A stretch of DNA of 64,000 bases, taken from assembly GCA_027186245.1 (NCBI GenBank), contig CP114496.1, forward strand, positions 4,037,501 to 4,101,500, written 5' to 3'. The notes under the pieces are model-generated. The model was not told where the DNA came from. It searched no databases and saw nothing but the letters and a program-made list of their open reading frames with translations. The stretch is from Coriaria nepalensis (Eukaryota > Streptophyta > Magnoliopsida > Cucurbitales > Coriariaceae). A program made the translations under genes and the position numbers. Below are positions 26,713-38,862 of this stretch, in pieces; the stretch's first letter is position 1, and every line of letters starts with the position of its first letter.

Positions 26713-26946
26713 AATTCCCTCCAACTTACAACAGTTTCGTTCTCGAAACTTAAAATAACTATGAGAACTTAGCTCTCATATCTTCTTCTTTTTCTCAGGT
26801 TGCTTCCTCTGTTTTATGACTTTGTACAAAACTTTAACTAAAGGAATAGTCTTACTCCTTAACATTTTTTCTCTAATATCTAATATCTGCATCGGTTTTT
26901 CTTCATATGAAAAATCATTTCTTACTTCTATCGATTCTTGCTGCAA
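26713..26946 (-). mobile_element. Second gypsy internal 3' fragment
   Basis: Aligns with 19518-19753: CCTCCAACTTACA, CTCGAAACTTAAAATAACTATG, TAATATCTAATATC and CATATGAAAAATCATTTCTTAC appear in both in order. Homology stops at CTGCAAT, where the array of about 376-bp units resumes. Confidence 0.9.
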
Positions 26947-27624
26947 TCGGCATGGCTTTTAAGATTCGTTATGCTCGCTAGACGATTAATAAGACCTTGT
27001 CGTGGAGACAGATATCATGACATCAATGGAAAGTACCCATAATTTTTGGACTTTAAAGGAAAATAGTTGAAGTCAAAAGTTAAACAGAACATTAGGCTAT
27101 TGGGGTTGGTCCTATTGTCTTTCATTTGTTATTGGTAGGTATATATGTTTGTTATTGATATGTTAATGTCAATCCTAATTGATTTCCCAATAATGATTTT
27201 GGCATTAACTATTTTGTTTGGTTAGAAATTATTAGGGACGCCCGAAAAATAAGGTTCATGCATGTTCGACATTTGTCATGCTTGCGACAATCGGCACAAC
27301 TTTTAAAGGAAAAGAGTTGAAGTCAATAGTTAAATAAAATATCAGACTGTTGGGGTCGGTCCTATTGTCTTTCATTGTTTTTTTAGTAGGTTTATATATC
27401 GATCCTTGATTGGTTAATGTCGATCCTAATTGATTTTTGGATGATGAGTCTGGCATTAACTATTTTGTTCCAGTTAGAAATTACTAGCGAATGCCCAAAA
27501 AATAGGGTTATGTATGATCGACATCTGTCATGATAGCTACTTTCCCTTTATAATTGAGATTGGAAATGAATGCAATTAGGAAAGCTTTTAAGAACTGTTA
27601 AACCGTTGAATGATCAATAAGACC

Positions 27625-28030
27625 TATATATATATATATTCACAAAAATAGGTTTCCCTAAAACATAAGCATTCCTAGATTCCATATGAAGCATAATAAA
27701 ACACGAGCGAATCTTTGATACACATCGATGTGGGAATAGCACATGAGATAAAAAATGCAATATGCAATTTTTGTCAAGGAAATAATTATTTAACAGTATT
27801 AAGCCAAAAACTAATCTATCTCTTAGTATGACTAGACAATTTCAAAATGAACTCTCTTTCTATTAGATAGCGAAGATTGCTAAGATTTTGCGATCGTCTA
27901 TCGAACTTATTCCTTCTAATTCAGTGGGCATTCTCAATATTATGCTTTGTAAACATTATGTCTTGAAGATGACTCAAACCTCCATACTCTTTATTATGAG
28001 ATTTTGAGTCTTGCATGTCTACAATTTCAC
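27625..28030. repeat. 406-bp insertion in the repeat array
   Basis: The array reads to AATAAGACC and resumes at GCCATGTAGATAG, which are adjacent in intact units. The inserted piece starts with a TA run and has no recognised homology, inverted ends or clear target duplication. Confidence 0.65.
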
Positions 28031-28457
28031 GCCATGTAGATAGTTATCATGATATTAATGGAAAGTACTCGTAATTTTTTAGACTTTAAATAAAACTAGT
28101 TCAAGTCAATAGTTAAACATAACAATGGGCTATTGGGTCAGGGCTATTGTCGTTCATTTATTGCTGATAGGTTTATATGTTGGTCATTGATCGGTTGTTG
28201 TAGATCTTACTTGATTTCCCGAGGATGAGTCTGGCATTAACTATTTCGTATCGATTTGAAATTATTTGGGGACCCAAAAAAATAGGTTTCATATATGTTT
28301 GACACATGTCATGCTATCTATTTCCCTTATATAATTGAGATTAGAAGGAACTGCAATTGGTCATGGCTTTTAAAATCCATTAAACTCGTTGGATGGTCTA
28401 TGCCGTGTAGATAGCTATCATGATAGTAAAGGAAAGAACTCGTAATTGGTCACTACC

Positions 28458-29818
28458 TCCGACGAAGAAAAAAATCTTCAATGAACAAACTTATTAGTCA
28501 ATTGAAACAATTAAATGCGAGTTTTAATCGGTCTTTATCCGTTCGGATCTATCCCTACATCCTACCATTCATCGTATACCGTTGGTTCATACCTTTTTTC
28601 GTCAACAACACGATCTTTCCCTTAACTAACAGCGATATCAATATTAATTGGTTCACATCTTTTTCTTATCGAACACTTAACAATCATTTTCATGTTGGTG
28701 GCAATGACTCAATATAACACGTTAAACATACACATGCTATGCTACCTTGGACATTAATTTGAACTCATTCACAATTTCATGCATAAGTACGTTAAACTTT
28801 GATAATGATATTAACTTTTAACTGGTTGATACATTGCTTCTGCTAGATATTTCACTGATGAATATAAGACAATATAGCTGCAACAACATATTTATATAAG
28901 GGAATATACAATTTCAGATCTGAGGTGAGTCAACTTACATATAGTCCAGTGATAACTCGACATTAATTAACCAATATAATACAATAACAGAGTAAGAACG
29001 TTCTTAGTAGGCCACGAACGTCCAATTTCCAAGCGACCAAGTAGATCTACCTCAGCTGTTTGGAAGGAATGAATAAAAAAAACTTAGAAACATATTGTCC
29101 AATTCATAAAATGTGATCACCATCTCTAAAAGAAGTTTCATTTAATATTAAATATTAGTAACATTTGATCATAAGTAGACCATGAGCAAAATGCATCATT
29201 TTCATAAGTAGAACGTAATTCCCATGCATCATCTTAAGTAGATATGTACATGTACATGTACATAAACATGAAGTTGATTTTTAAATAAATATTGTATGTA
29301 TCTACATCATCTTAAGTAGATATGTGCATGTATACATGATCAAATATTGTATATATATATATATACACTCAACTAATTTTATGTTTGAACATCATTCAAA
29401 TATTCAAGAATTGAGTGAAGTGATTTTGTGTCAACTCCATATGTTCCTCCTTAATCTCTATTTCCTTTTTCATGATGAAAATTTTCAAGTTAGCTAGTGT
29501 AAAGTTAGTTCTTTCACAGTATGCATTACTTCAAGCTCCTTCATAGTAGCTAGTGTAAAGTTAGTTATCACTTACATTGATACTGTTAGGATACTTGTCT
29601 TTATCCACCCTCACAATCTGGCCTTTCTTCACTGCCCGCAAGAACATAACATGAACAAGAAAACAATAAATGAATCTAAGAAATAGCCATGACCCATGTT
29701 TTCAAATAAGCAGAAGATTAGAAGAAAGCTTACTTGAATACTTGCCTTTTTTCTTGCTACAGGGGGTTTGGTTGAAGGTGAAGAAGATTAGAAGAGAGCT
29801 TACTTGAATATATTTTGT
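28458..29818. other. No gene recognised
   Basis: AT-rich. A 78-codon open frame at 28481-28717 has no recognised motif and may be chance. Short local duplications are seen at 29220-29340 (CATCTTAAGTAGATATGT occurs twice). Confidence 0.5.
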
Positions 29819-29945
29819 CCCCCTCTCTCTCTCTGCTTCCCTTACATTTTGTCTCTCTCTCTCTCTCTCTATTTCACCCACATATCCCCCTTCTGCCAAC
29901 AAAAGTTTGACTACCTAATGTAGCATTTTTTCTCTCTCTCTCTCT
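29819..29945. repeat. CT microsatellite cluster
   Basis: Three CT runs (about 29822-29834, 29851-29870 and 29931-29945) separated by unique sequence. Confidence 0.9.
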
Positions 29946-32640
29946 GTTTTATTATCTATTTCAAATGGAAAGCATGGTTTCACCAAGTTATTGGTTAAAA
30001 TAGATCTTTATTAGTATGATTTTTGTCTACCAGATGCATAGTTCTCTACTTCATTATCTGTTTCCCTCTATGTTCTAGTAGATGCATAGTTATATTTCTA
30101 CTTCACGATGGTGACTATTTTGTTTCACTATATTTAGACCTGAGTTTATTTTCTTAATGTATGAGTTCATTAAGCTTAATCTAATAGATGCATAGTTTTC
30201 TTAATAACTGATAAGCTTAATGTATGAGTTCATTTTTTTGTAGGGTCCTCTAATTAATGAAGATACAGTACAGAAGGTTAGGAATTGTTGTCTATATAGC
30301 CATTTATCCCATACAAGTTTTAAGCCTACATCACATCAATGCTGGGTTGAATCATTTCTTCAAGATGCAAGTGTAATGTTTGTGATCTTTGCTTTTATAT
30401 TAACATGAAAACCATGTCACAAGTGTACTATGTACTCTGTACCATGTAAACTAAAAACTAGAAAAACCCAGAAAAAAACTAGAAAACCTTAATTAAGCAA
30501 ACACTTTTTAATTAAGTGTTATATATATATTTTTGGTTCAATTTATATAAAAATATTTGGAGTAACTCAAGTGAGTATCTTAATAGGACCTTCAAATCAC
30601 AATTGGAAGCCTACTATGGCCACAGAAGAAACTAATACTCCAAGTTATTGGTTAAACTGGAGATTCTTGTTATAATTCTTCATTAGTATGATTCTTCATT
30701 GATGATGGTTCCTTTGGCAAGATGAACAACCTTAAGGAAATCTGGGTGTCATGGTCCCAACTCTACAAAGCCTAATTAGTTTCCTAGAGTTGATTTTTTG
30801 ACTTCGTAATCCAAACATATTGACTCCAATACTATTAGCTTGCTCTCACAATTCAGACTTTTTGCAACTAATTTGAGATTAATCGGAGTTGTAGAACTTG
30901 ACTTATGTTCAGATTTAGCTCACAATGCATTTTGGCTTCTTTGGTTTCTTCAAGCATCTGTCAAGTGGAGTTTTTGAATTCAAGCAGGTTCCCATTTATG
31001 AAAGCAAGTTTCAAAAAAAAGGTTCTGAAATTCATCACACATGATCCGCAGAAGAGAGAAAAGACAACATCTAAGATAAAGAAACTCATACATTTTTAGT
31101 ACATAAGGGATCATTCAATTGTATTTATGCATTCATATTCCATCCGACAGATCAAAATCTTCATTTATGTGAGAATCCAATGAATTAATAAAATTCATAA
31201 GAATAGATCTAAAGAAAGAAAGACATTTATTCTTAGAGAAATTGAAAAGATAAAATGTTACATCGGACGGACCGAGGATTTGGTTGTCAGAGCATTTTTG
31301 GTTGGTTAATGGTGATCGAATAGATGTTTTTGCCTTCCACTAAAAATATTATTTATAGGAAAATTCTTGTAATAAACTTGAAGTCAAACCCCACTCCCCC
31401 ATCTTTAGAAACCACTTCCTATTTTGTGGGTCACGTCCATCTTTTTTAGAAAGAGGTTGTGACCTAACTTTTCTACCGAACTTGGTAACTATAAGATCTA
31501 GGTTCATCACAACCATTTCCTCCAACTTCCCATGAATTTTGACCGAACCTCCCCACTTCTCTATATATTTTGGCTCGACTCTCTCTCTTAGTTGAGAATA
31601 GGTCAAATGAATCTCTACTTTTTGATCGATATACTTTTCAGCCAAAACCTTCCCTTTCTCTCTCATCTCGGTTGAAATTCTTTATTTTTCTCTCTATTTT
31701 CGGTCGAAATTATTACTTTATGCTTAAAATTCTACCAACCTCTTACTTTGGCCGAAAATGGGGCTGAAAAGATGACTTTTTACCACCTTTTGGGGAAAGT
31801 TAATTCCATATTTGACCCTTTATAGACTTAGCCAAATTTCTCACTATATTTGGCTAATTTTATCATGCTTTGGGATCATTTGGGCTGAACTCTTCATGTT
31901 AGGGGATTAGATTCATCTTTTTTTCGGACGGTTGAGATTGAACTTTGAGCAATCCTTATGCAAGCGATCTACGGTTGGGTTTTATGCTATCTCATCAATC
32001 CTAGTGATATTTCAATTCTTTGAGTGAAAATATCATTGACTAAATTTTGAGTAAGTCAAAGGCCATGTGTTCGGTGAACTCGATTATTACTCGACCGAAA
32101 TTTGTATTTAATCGATCATTTAATTGTTCGACTTACAAATCCTCCATTTTCTTCTAAAGGGCATGGTCAAATGTGTGGTTCAATCTCTTAAGACTTTTAA
32201 TCCTTACAGTTTGCACCAAACCGTGGAAGTAAAATTTGGTTGCCAATAGTATTTCGACGACTACTTACACCAGCACCAAGATAAAAAAGGAGTTATGTTG
32301 GGGTTTTGTCCAGCAAAACACCCTCTGAATCTAAAATTAGTGAACAGAGACAGAACAACATAAAGCTTTTTAAGGTTTTGTGAATGTGTGTACCTTTCAT
32401 GCTCGTACATGTGAGTTATAGTACCTGTCTAGGGTAAATTGCTGTAAATTAGATAAACGTTGAAAATTAGGAAAAAATAATTCTTAAGGAGAGAACATTA
32501 CATGTTTGATTCATGATCCCTATATATTTTCCCAAAATCAGCCTCATATTAACGGAAAAAATGTTAGAGAGAATTTTCTTTTTGTTGCAGAATCGTTCCT
32601 TCTTTCCTTTCAAGTTTAATCAATGCGTATCAATAATTAC
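29946..32640. other. Non-coding region, possible LTR debris at 31.1-32.3 kb
   Basis: No supported gene. From about 31113 to 32300 there is a purine/pyrimidine-biased stretch with recurring GGTCGAAAT and GGCCGAAAA words and a TATA-like TATTTATAGG. It resembles a minus-oriented LTR or leader, but no partner copy was found in the window. Confidence 0.35.
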
Positions 32641-35600
32641 ATTACACTGATAACGAAGCCTAATAAATGGAGGACTTCATTGCTCTGAATTATTTCTTAA
32701 ATGGAAGACTTCATGCAACAAACTGCACAGCACATTTCGGTGGGATGCCGTCGAATTATTTCTTGATAATCATTAAATGATATCTTTAATATGATTAAAT
32801 CTTTTCAAATCCTATTTAAAATAGAGTTGTAACTTATTTTAAATCATCTTTTTGATTATATATTTAATAAGATTAAATATAATAAAATTCTATCATATCA
32901 TATTTTGATGATATATTTGATTTAGTCAAACCTATTTAAATCTTATTTAAAATAGAATTTCATCTATTTCAAATCTCATTTAAATTTTAAATTACTTTCT
33001 GAAACTAATCTAAATTTGACTTTTCTTAATTTTAATATTGAATCAATATATCATATCAATTTAATATTACACATAATATATTCAATTCAAAATCAAATAT
33101 ATTCATATTTAATTTATTAATTCCGAATTTCACGTTTAAATACACTAACTATCACATAAATATGAATTTGCCCCATAAAACTATTTTCTTGCAAATAAGT
33201 CATTTTCAACCTTTGTCATTCTTACCCTATACAGTGTTTTATAGAAGTGACCTGGAGACCATGCATCTATCATTCCAAGCTCTAATTAATTATATTATTG
33301 ATCAAACTTTTTAATTTAATAAATCTAATTTATTCTCAATATTATTCCACTAAAAATACGGAATTGCACTCTTGCCATCATAGAATATATTTACTGAGTA
33401 ATTTCTAGTAGTCTATTGATATAATCATTTCATGCATTCAATCCTCTAAAAATTAATTCATAATTAAAACTGGTCAAAATTACTGTTTTACCCCTCTACT
33501 TATCTCTTTATCCTTGAGTATCATTAATTCACTAATGAATGGTCAATTTATAACTTGATTATAAATTTGAGCTCAAAATCATTCAGTTCCAGAATTAACC
33601 CTTAAGAGAACCTATATACAATCATCTATAGAGAAGGTTTGGATTTCTTATCTATAAATCATGTTCTCAACCACTTATTCCAACGAATCTTCAAAACAAA
33701 AATCTTTAGCCTAACTATACCAACAGACCGTGACGAGTGAATTAAAAGATCCAATAGACATAAACAGGAGTTCATGACTACTTAGGATTCAGATTGATCT
33801 GCATATGATTATCGATTTATATGAATTTAATTCTTTATGGTAAACGGTATTTTAATAAAGAATTAATTCATATCGAATCATGGCCTATATAATCCAATTA
33901 TATAAAGCACCTCTACTAAGATGTCTATCTACATCAGTGATCCGGATCTAGATCACATGCATTCATAATACTAGTAGATCGTACTAGCAACCACCAAATT
34001 AAAGATTATACTTTAATCTATTGCAGACAATTTAATTCATTATCAATGATCTTAATCCTCTCGAACTAATATAAAATTATAGTCACATTAATGAATTTAG
34101 AATTTTCTGATATTTATTCATATTATTCAATAATAATATATTCACAACAATTATATAGAAAATATTATTTTTATTAATTTCATTAAAACAATTCTTATTA
34201 CATGCTTTCAAGGCACCAAGCTCAACAATATCCTATATTTCATAGTCGAATATAGTTAGAAAGAATATTACGATCACATGCATCATATGCATTTAAGACA
34301 AACGAACTCATGAATTCATAAATCACTAACCCCTATGTGTCGATAACTAATTAAATAAATTATTAATCTCAAATTCACTATAATATTTGGAAGGCACTAT
34401 GTAAGAAACTTTTACAAAGTTTACAAGCTTAATATAATTCAGCAAGGGCTTTTAATTTATCTGTCTCACCATGATATCCTCATACAAACATTGTCAACGT
34501 GCTTTTTAATATGATGTGAATTACATATCAAAACAATAATATATGTAGTATATCTAACATACATGTATAAGTCAAAAACTTCAATCAACATGTATTATTT
34601 CTTATTTCAATGTGACATAATACTTATAATGTGTCAATCTAAACAAACCTTAGATTTGACTAGCATTACTAACAATTAATCATACTAGTTGTATTCATGA
34701 TCTACTGATTCAAGCTAGCACGATAATCAATGCTAATATTCTACTCTTTGAAGAATATTTCAAGCCATATTAATTCTCAAGTTTAAACTCCTTCAAAATA
34801 AGAAAATTGAGTATTAGGAAAAACTTATCCTAATTTATAACTCATTCTAATTCAAGAGAACTAATCATATAAGAAAACTTTAATTTCGAGAACACTTTCA
34901 TGAATTAAATATTCTTATATGTTCCTGAAAATGTAAGTTAAATGATTCTTCAATTAAAACTAAATCATATTTAATATTTCTCTAATTAATTATTTAATTT
35001 AAAATTACATCTAAATCATACTTTGGATATGCTTGTAACGCGAATGTAATATAAACTTAACAAATTAAACTAACTAATAATTTAACTCATAAATTAAGTT
35101 CTCTAAGAACCAGTCAAATTTTTTTAAATATGATTTCAACCAAAATCATGCATTATTATATATATGACCGATTAGGTTTTACATTTTTCCAGTAAGTAAG
35201 CCCCACAACAACTTGTGAGTTTTATCCAATATAAAGATTGGATCAGTTACCCTTAAAATAATTTTTAAGTTAAACAATTAATTTGATCATCTCCATGATC
35301 AATTAACTTAAACCACAAGCGTAATTTGGCATTTAGGCGCATAGACTATCTATGAAATGAAAGTAGTTTGGAACCTCCAAAAGAACCTATAGTGACTATT
35401 ACCATAGCAAATTGATCCTTCCATGTATGCCATAGTCTCAATCAGTCCTATGGTATGTTTTAACTGTTAAACCCCACTAGACTGACTAAATGAATCATGT
35501 GAGCTCTTATTCAACTTAGACAATAGATTTACATAAACGTTTTTCATACCTTGTTACCTTGCACAAGGATTTCTATATTGCATAAGGTATCATTTATAGG

Positions 35601-36250
35601 ACTTTTCCTCTAATATAGAAATGATGGATCTTATCTTATTAACCTATAGACTATTTGTACAAGAACACGTGTCCAATAATTTACCTTATTAGTGACCCTT
35701 AAATAGAGTCATGTTCAGTGATAACAAAGCATGATATCATATATGGCAGTACTGTAGTGATCTCAGGTCTGAGCATCACATCTTCAATTCACTTAACAAG
35801 TCTCATTAATAGTCAATATTATTATAATTGAGACTTGTCCAATGATCACATTCAGTGATTAAGTTTCTATCTATCTTGATATTTACCAATACCGATGATT
35901 ATGAGAACATCATTCTTTTCTCGAAGAAAATAGCGCATGTAATAGTTTTTTTGGATTATCATTATCTCATTATGACAATCTTGTGGTTCTAAATATTTTG
36001 GATCTTAGACATTAAACTACTTAAATCTCACTGAGTGTGATCGCTATCACGGTTCCAAGTGCATATCTAGGATTCATAAATCTATCAAGTATGTCATACA
36101 TATAATGTCATTTCCAACATAATGACATTTATTTAAATATAAAGTATTTATTTAGTTGATAACTTATACAGATCAAGACCGATTTCTATAAGTAAATGAG
36201 CCTCTCGGATAAAACCTGATTGCTTGAAGAGCATTATACTTTCACAATTA
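32641..36250. other. Long AT-rich non-coding tract, possible non-autonomous LTR element interior
   Basis: No open frame of note in about 3.6 kb. Runs of ATTTAAAT words occur at 32760-33130, and moderately complex non-coding sequence at 33500-36100. The style resembles interiors of large non-coding LTR derivatives of plants, but I found no LTR pair, primer site or polypurine tract, so this is only a suggestion. Confidence 0.3.
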
Positions 36251-37070
36251 TGCTAGAGTGAGCTTCTTCCTTATATCAGTAGGCATAACTTCTTGTTTTG
36301 CTATCATAAAACTGTGGATCTTGAAACGAAGACCTTAATCAATTATGGGTTAAAACTCACGATGGATCAAATTTGTTCCCCTATAATACTTGATGGCTCG
36401 AGAGCCATCTGAAATGGCTCCCCTTTATATGCTATCGATGGCTCGAGGCCCCTTTATATGCTCCCCTGAGCCATCAAGCAGTTCCTATAAACTACTCAAG
36501 ATCTCAAGAACAGTAAATCCTCACAAATTTCAATTCCAACTTTAGATGATTACTCGAAAAGCACAAGAAATAAATATTTCATAATATTTCTAACCATATT
36601 TCAATCAATTTCAAAGGGATAAAAACAGAAAAAAAACATTTTTTTTAAGTCGCATACTTGATGGCTCGAATCATGATTTTCTAGCATTGACTTTTGACGC
36701 CCATTTCGGCCTCTTCAGTTCCCTTTCAAACGTACCTCCTGAAGCTTTTTTCTTCGACCTTTTGTCATCAGTTTTTTTTGGATTAGATCGAGTATAGGTC
36801 ATTTCTTCTTTGATCAGTTGCATTGAGTTGTGAAACAAAGAGTTCAAACTTTATAGGTTCTTCTAAGATGGATTGTGAATAAAGATTGTGAAGAGAGTAC
36901 GAGATTGCGAATTAAAGATGTTACTTATTCAACAGGCGAATTGAAGAGAAGGTGTGAAGAGAGAGATAATAGAGGTTTTAGGTTTGTGCGATAATAGAGG
37001 AAAAAGAAAATTAAACATCTTTTTTTTTTTATTACAAATATAAAACAGTATGTAAATGTAAGGGTATTTT
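36251..37070. other. Non-coding with repeated GATGGCTCGA motif
   Basis: GATGGCTCGA occurs at 36392, about 36437 and about 36660. The first is part of an 8-bp hairpin GATGGCTC-GA-GAGCCATC. CCCCTTTATATGCT is also repeated at about 36421 and 36449. No gene is seen. Confidence 0.55.
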
Positions 37071-37095
37071 AGTGTATATATATATATATATATAT

Positions 37096-37150
<55 letters not shown>

Positions 37151-37153
37151 TTA
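37071..37153. repeat. TA and TTTA microsatellite
   Basis: A TA run (to about 37094) passes directly into about 14 units of TTTA. Confidence 0.95.
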
Positions 37154-38004
37154 TTTTTGTTCTTTTTTTAATTTAAGTTATCAAATAGAAAGAAGGCCAT
37201 TTTATTATAAAATTTTATAAGGGATCTAATTTATAAAGCATACTTTTAATTAGGGTTAATTTATCAAATTTCACTTTTAATTCCTCCTCTCCTTATAATA
37301 AACTTCGAAAAAACAAAAGCTCTACACCCCCATAATCTTTTTAGTTTCCCCTTTCTCTTTCTTATATATTTAATCTTCAATTTTGAAATACTTATTTTAT
37401 ATTTCCATTGACCTAACACATATATATAATTTTGTTAACCTTTCTAGAATTAAGCAGTCATTATCTTTACCACATTCACCTTCCCCTAATCAATGACAAT
37501 ACCCCTAATGGTACTTAGATAGTTTGTTACTTTGTTTAAGTATTTATAATATTTTTTGAAATTTTTGAAATTTTTCATAATTTTGATATAATCAAGCAAA
37601 ATTTAATTTATAATATAATTTTCTTACACTTTAACTTAACGAGTATTATTGATAATTATTATATAATTACTAAGAGTTAAAATTTATGTGTGCCTATTTT
37701 TGCTCATGCCACTATTCTAAAATTTATTAAATTAATAGGTTAAAAATCTATAAATATTTTAAATTTTCAATTTCATTCATCCAATAATTATAAATTATAA
37801 AATATATTACATATATTTATATAATTTTTCCCACTCTAAAGAATGTTTAGACCCTATTATCATCAACAAACCTATATTTGAGAACGAGGAATTAATAATT
37901 ATAAATTTGAGTATAATATAAAATTTTAATAGAATAAGAAATCATACTCATTTTCTACGATCTAATGATGTTAGCTAACCGATATCGAAAACTAACTTAA
38001 GCCT
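37154..38004. other. AT-rich, no feature seen
   Basis: Very AT-rich sequence without supported genes or repeats. Confidence 0.5.
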
Positions 38005-38291
38005 AAATTTAACTTCAATTAAATAGGTCAAGCATAAGATTTTAGTCAAACAAAATAGTACAACATCTACGTAGTTGGCCCCGGTTACAAATAGAACAAC
38101 ACTATTTTTATTTCGCTCTTCCATAACTTCCAATCCCAAGAATCTTAAGTTGTACAATTTTGTTTAACTCCAATTCCATAACTTCCAATTTAACTATTTT
38201 TATTTAACTCCGTTTCCATGACTACGTAGAAGTTGTACTATTTTGTTTGACTAAAATCTTATGTTTGGCCTATTTGATTGAAGTTAAATTT
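38005..38291. repeat. Foldback element with 71-bp arms
   Basis: 38005-38075 and 38221-38291 are reverse complements over 71 bp with about four mismatches, around a 145-bp centre. The arms end in ACTACGTAG-type sequence facing the centre, and AAATTTAACTTCAAT is outermost. The centre has a direct repeat, TTCCATAACTTCCAAT. The layout fits a foldback or MITE. Confidence 0.9.
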
Positions 38292-38862
38292 TATTTCATT
38301 TCATTTTATTTATTATTTTTTTTTTCTCTCAGAAACTAACAAATAAAGTTACTAGATATTGACAAAGAAGAAGGGAAAGGAGGAAGAGGATGAAGAATAA
38401 GAGCAAATGGAAATCATGCCAATCATTAGGAAACTTTCCATGCAAAATTCTCATCATACACGACGGCTTCCCTGTTAGAGAAATGAAGACACTCAAAATT
38501 TCTCCATGAAATTAAGAAAGTATCATCTAGAGTTGAGCAAAATTTATCCAAGGTAGTTAAACTTATTGTTAATATTTATTATTATATTTAATGTTTAATG
38601 TTTTACTTTTTTACTTAAACTTTTATTTATTTATTTTTTTTATGATTAGTTATTTACTCTTAAATTCTTTACAGGAAATGGATCATCATCAATATGACTT
38701 TAACTCTCTAAATGAGTATGAGCAAAATATTTGTGTCGAAATCGGTTCAAATTAACTACTGAGACCATCAGTTCCAACAGAATCTAATATAGTACTAGGT
38801 GCTTCAGGTCTACAACAACCATAATATTCATCTAAATTGATACTGCTACTGTTGCAAGTACA

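Larger units (their letters stand above)
16837..26946 (-). mobile_element. Ty3/gypsy retrotransposon, LTR-internal-LTR-internal fragment
   Basis: A minus-strand gypsy element. The right LTR (24214-26712) is followed leftward by a primer-binding site, gag, protease, RT, RNase H and integrase remains, then a polypurine tract and the left LTR (16837-19517). Right of the right LTR, 26713-26946 is a second copy of the internal 3' end, including the polypurine tract. The right LTR is therefore shared by two internal regions, as in tandem elements made by LTR recombination, with the outer one mostly deleted. All coding regions are broken. Confidence 0.85.
14429..28457. repeat. Repeat element copy B, interrupted by a gypsy element
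   Basis: The same leader as copy A (14429 to about 14890) is followed by consecutive units of about 372-381 bp. The phase marker TTCATGCATGTTC or its variants recurs at about 15110, 15484, 15860, 16240 and 16619. The array is cut at 16836 by a gypsy LTR, resumes at 26947, and ends at GTAATTGGTCACTACC (28457). Units carry GGTCGGTCCTAT, GATGAGTCTGGCATTAACT and CATGCTAGCTACTTCC. Units right of the gypsy element are internally deleted or interrupted. No open frames are shared among units, so this behaves as a satellite-like array and not a gene family. Confidence 0.8.

Noticed and set aside
28481..28717. 78-codon open frame
   Set aside because: No motif and no splice or homology support; AT-rich chance frame is likely.
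29702..29902. Frame rich in ERERER
   Set aside because: Product of the CT microsatellite read on the minus strand.
31349..31666. 105-codon minus-strand frame
   Set aside because: Not recognised, and the surrounding sequence looks like LTR or leader sequence rather than a gene.
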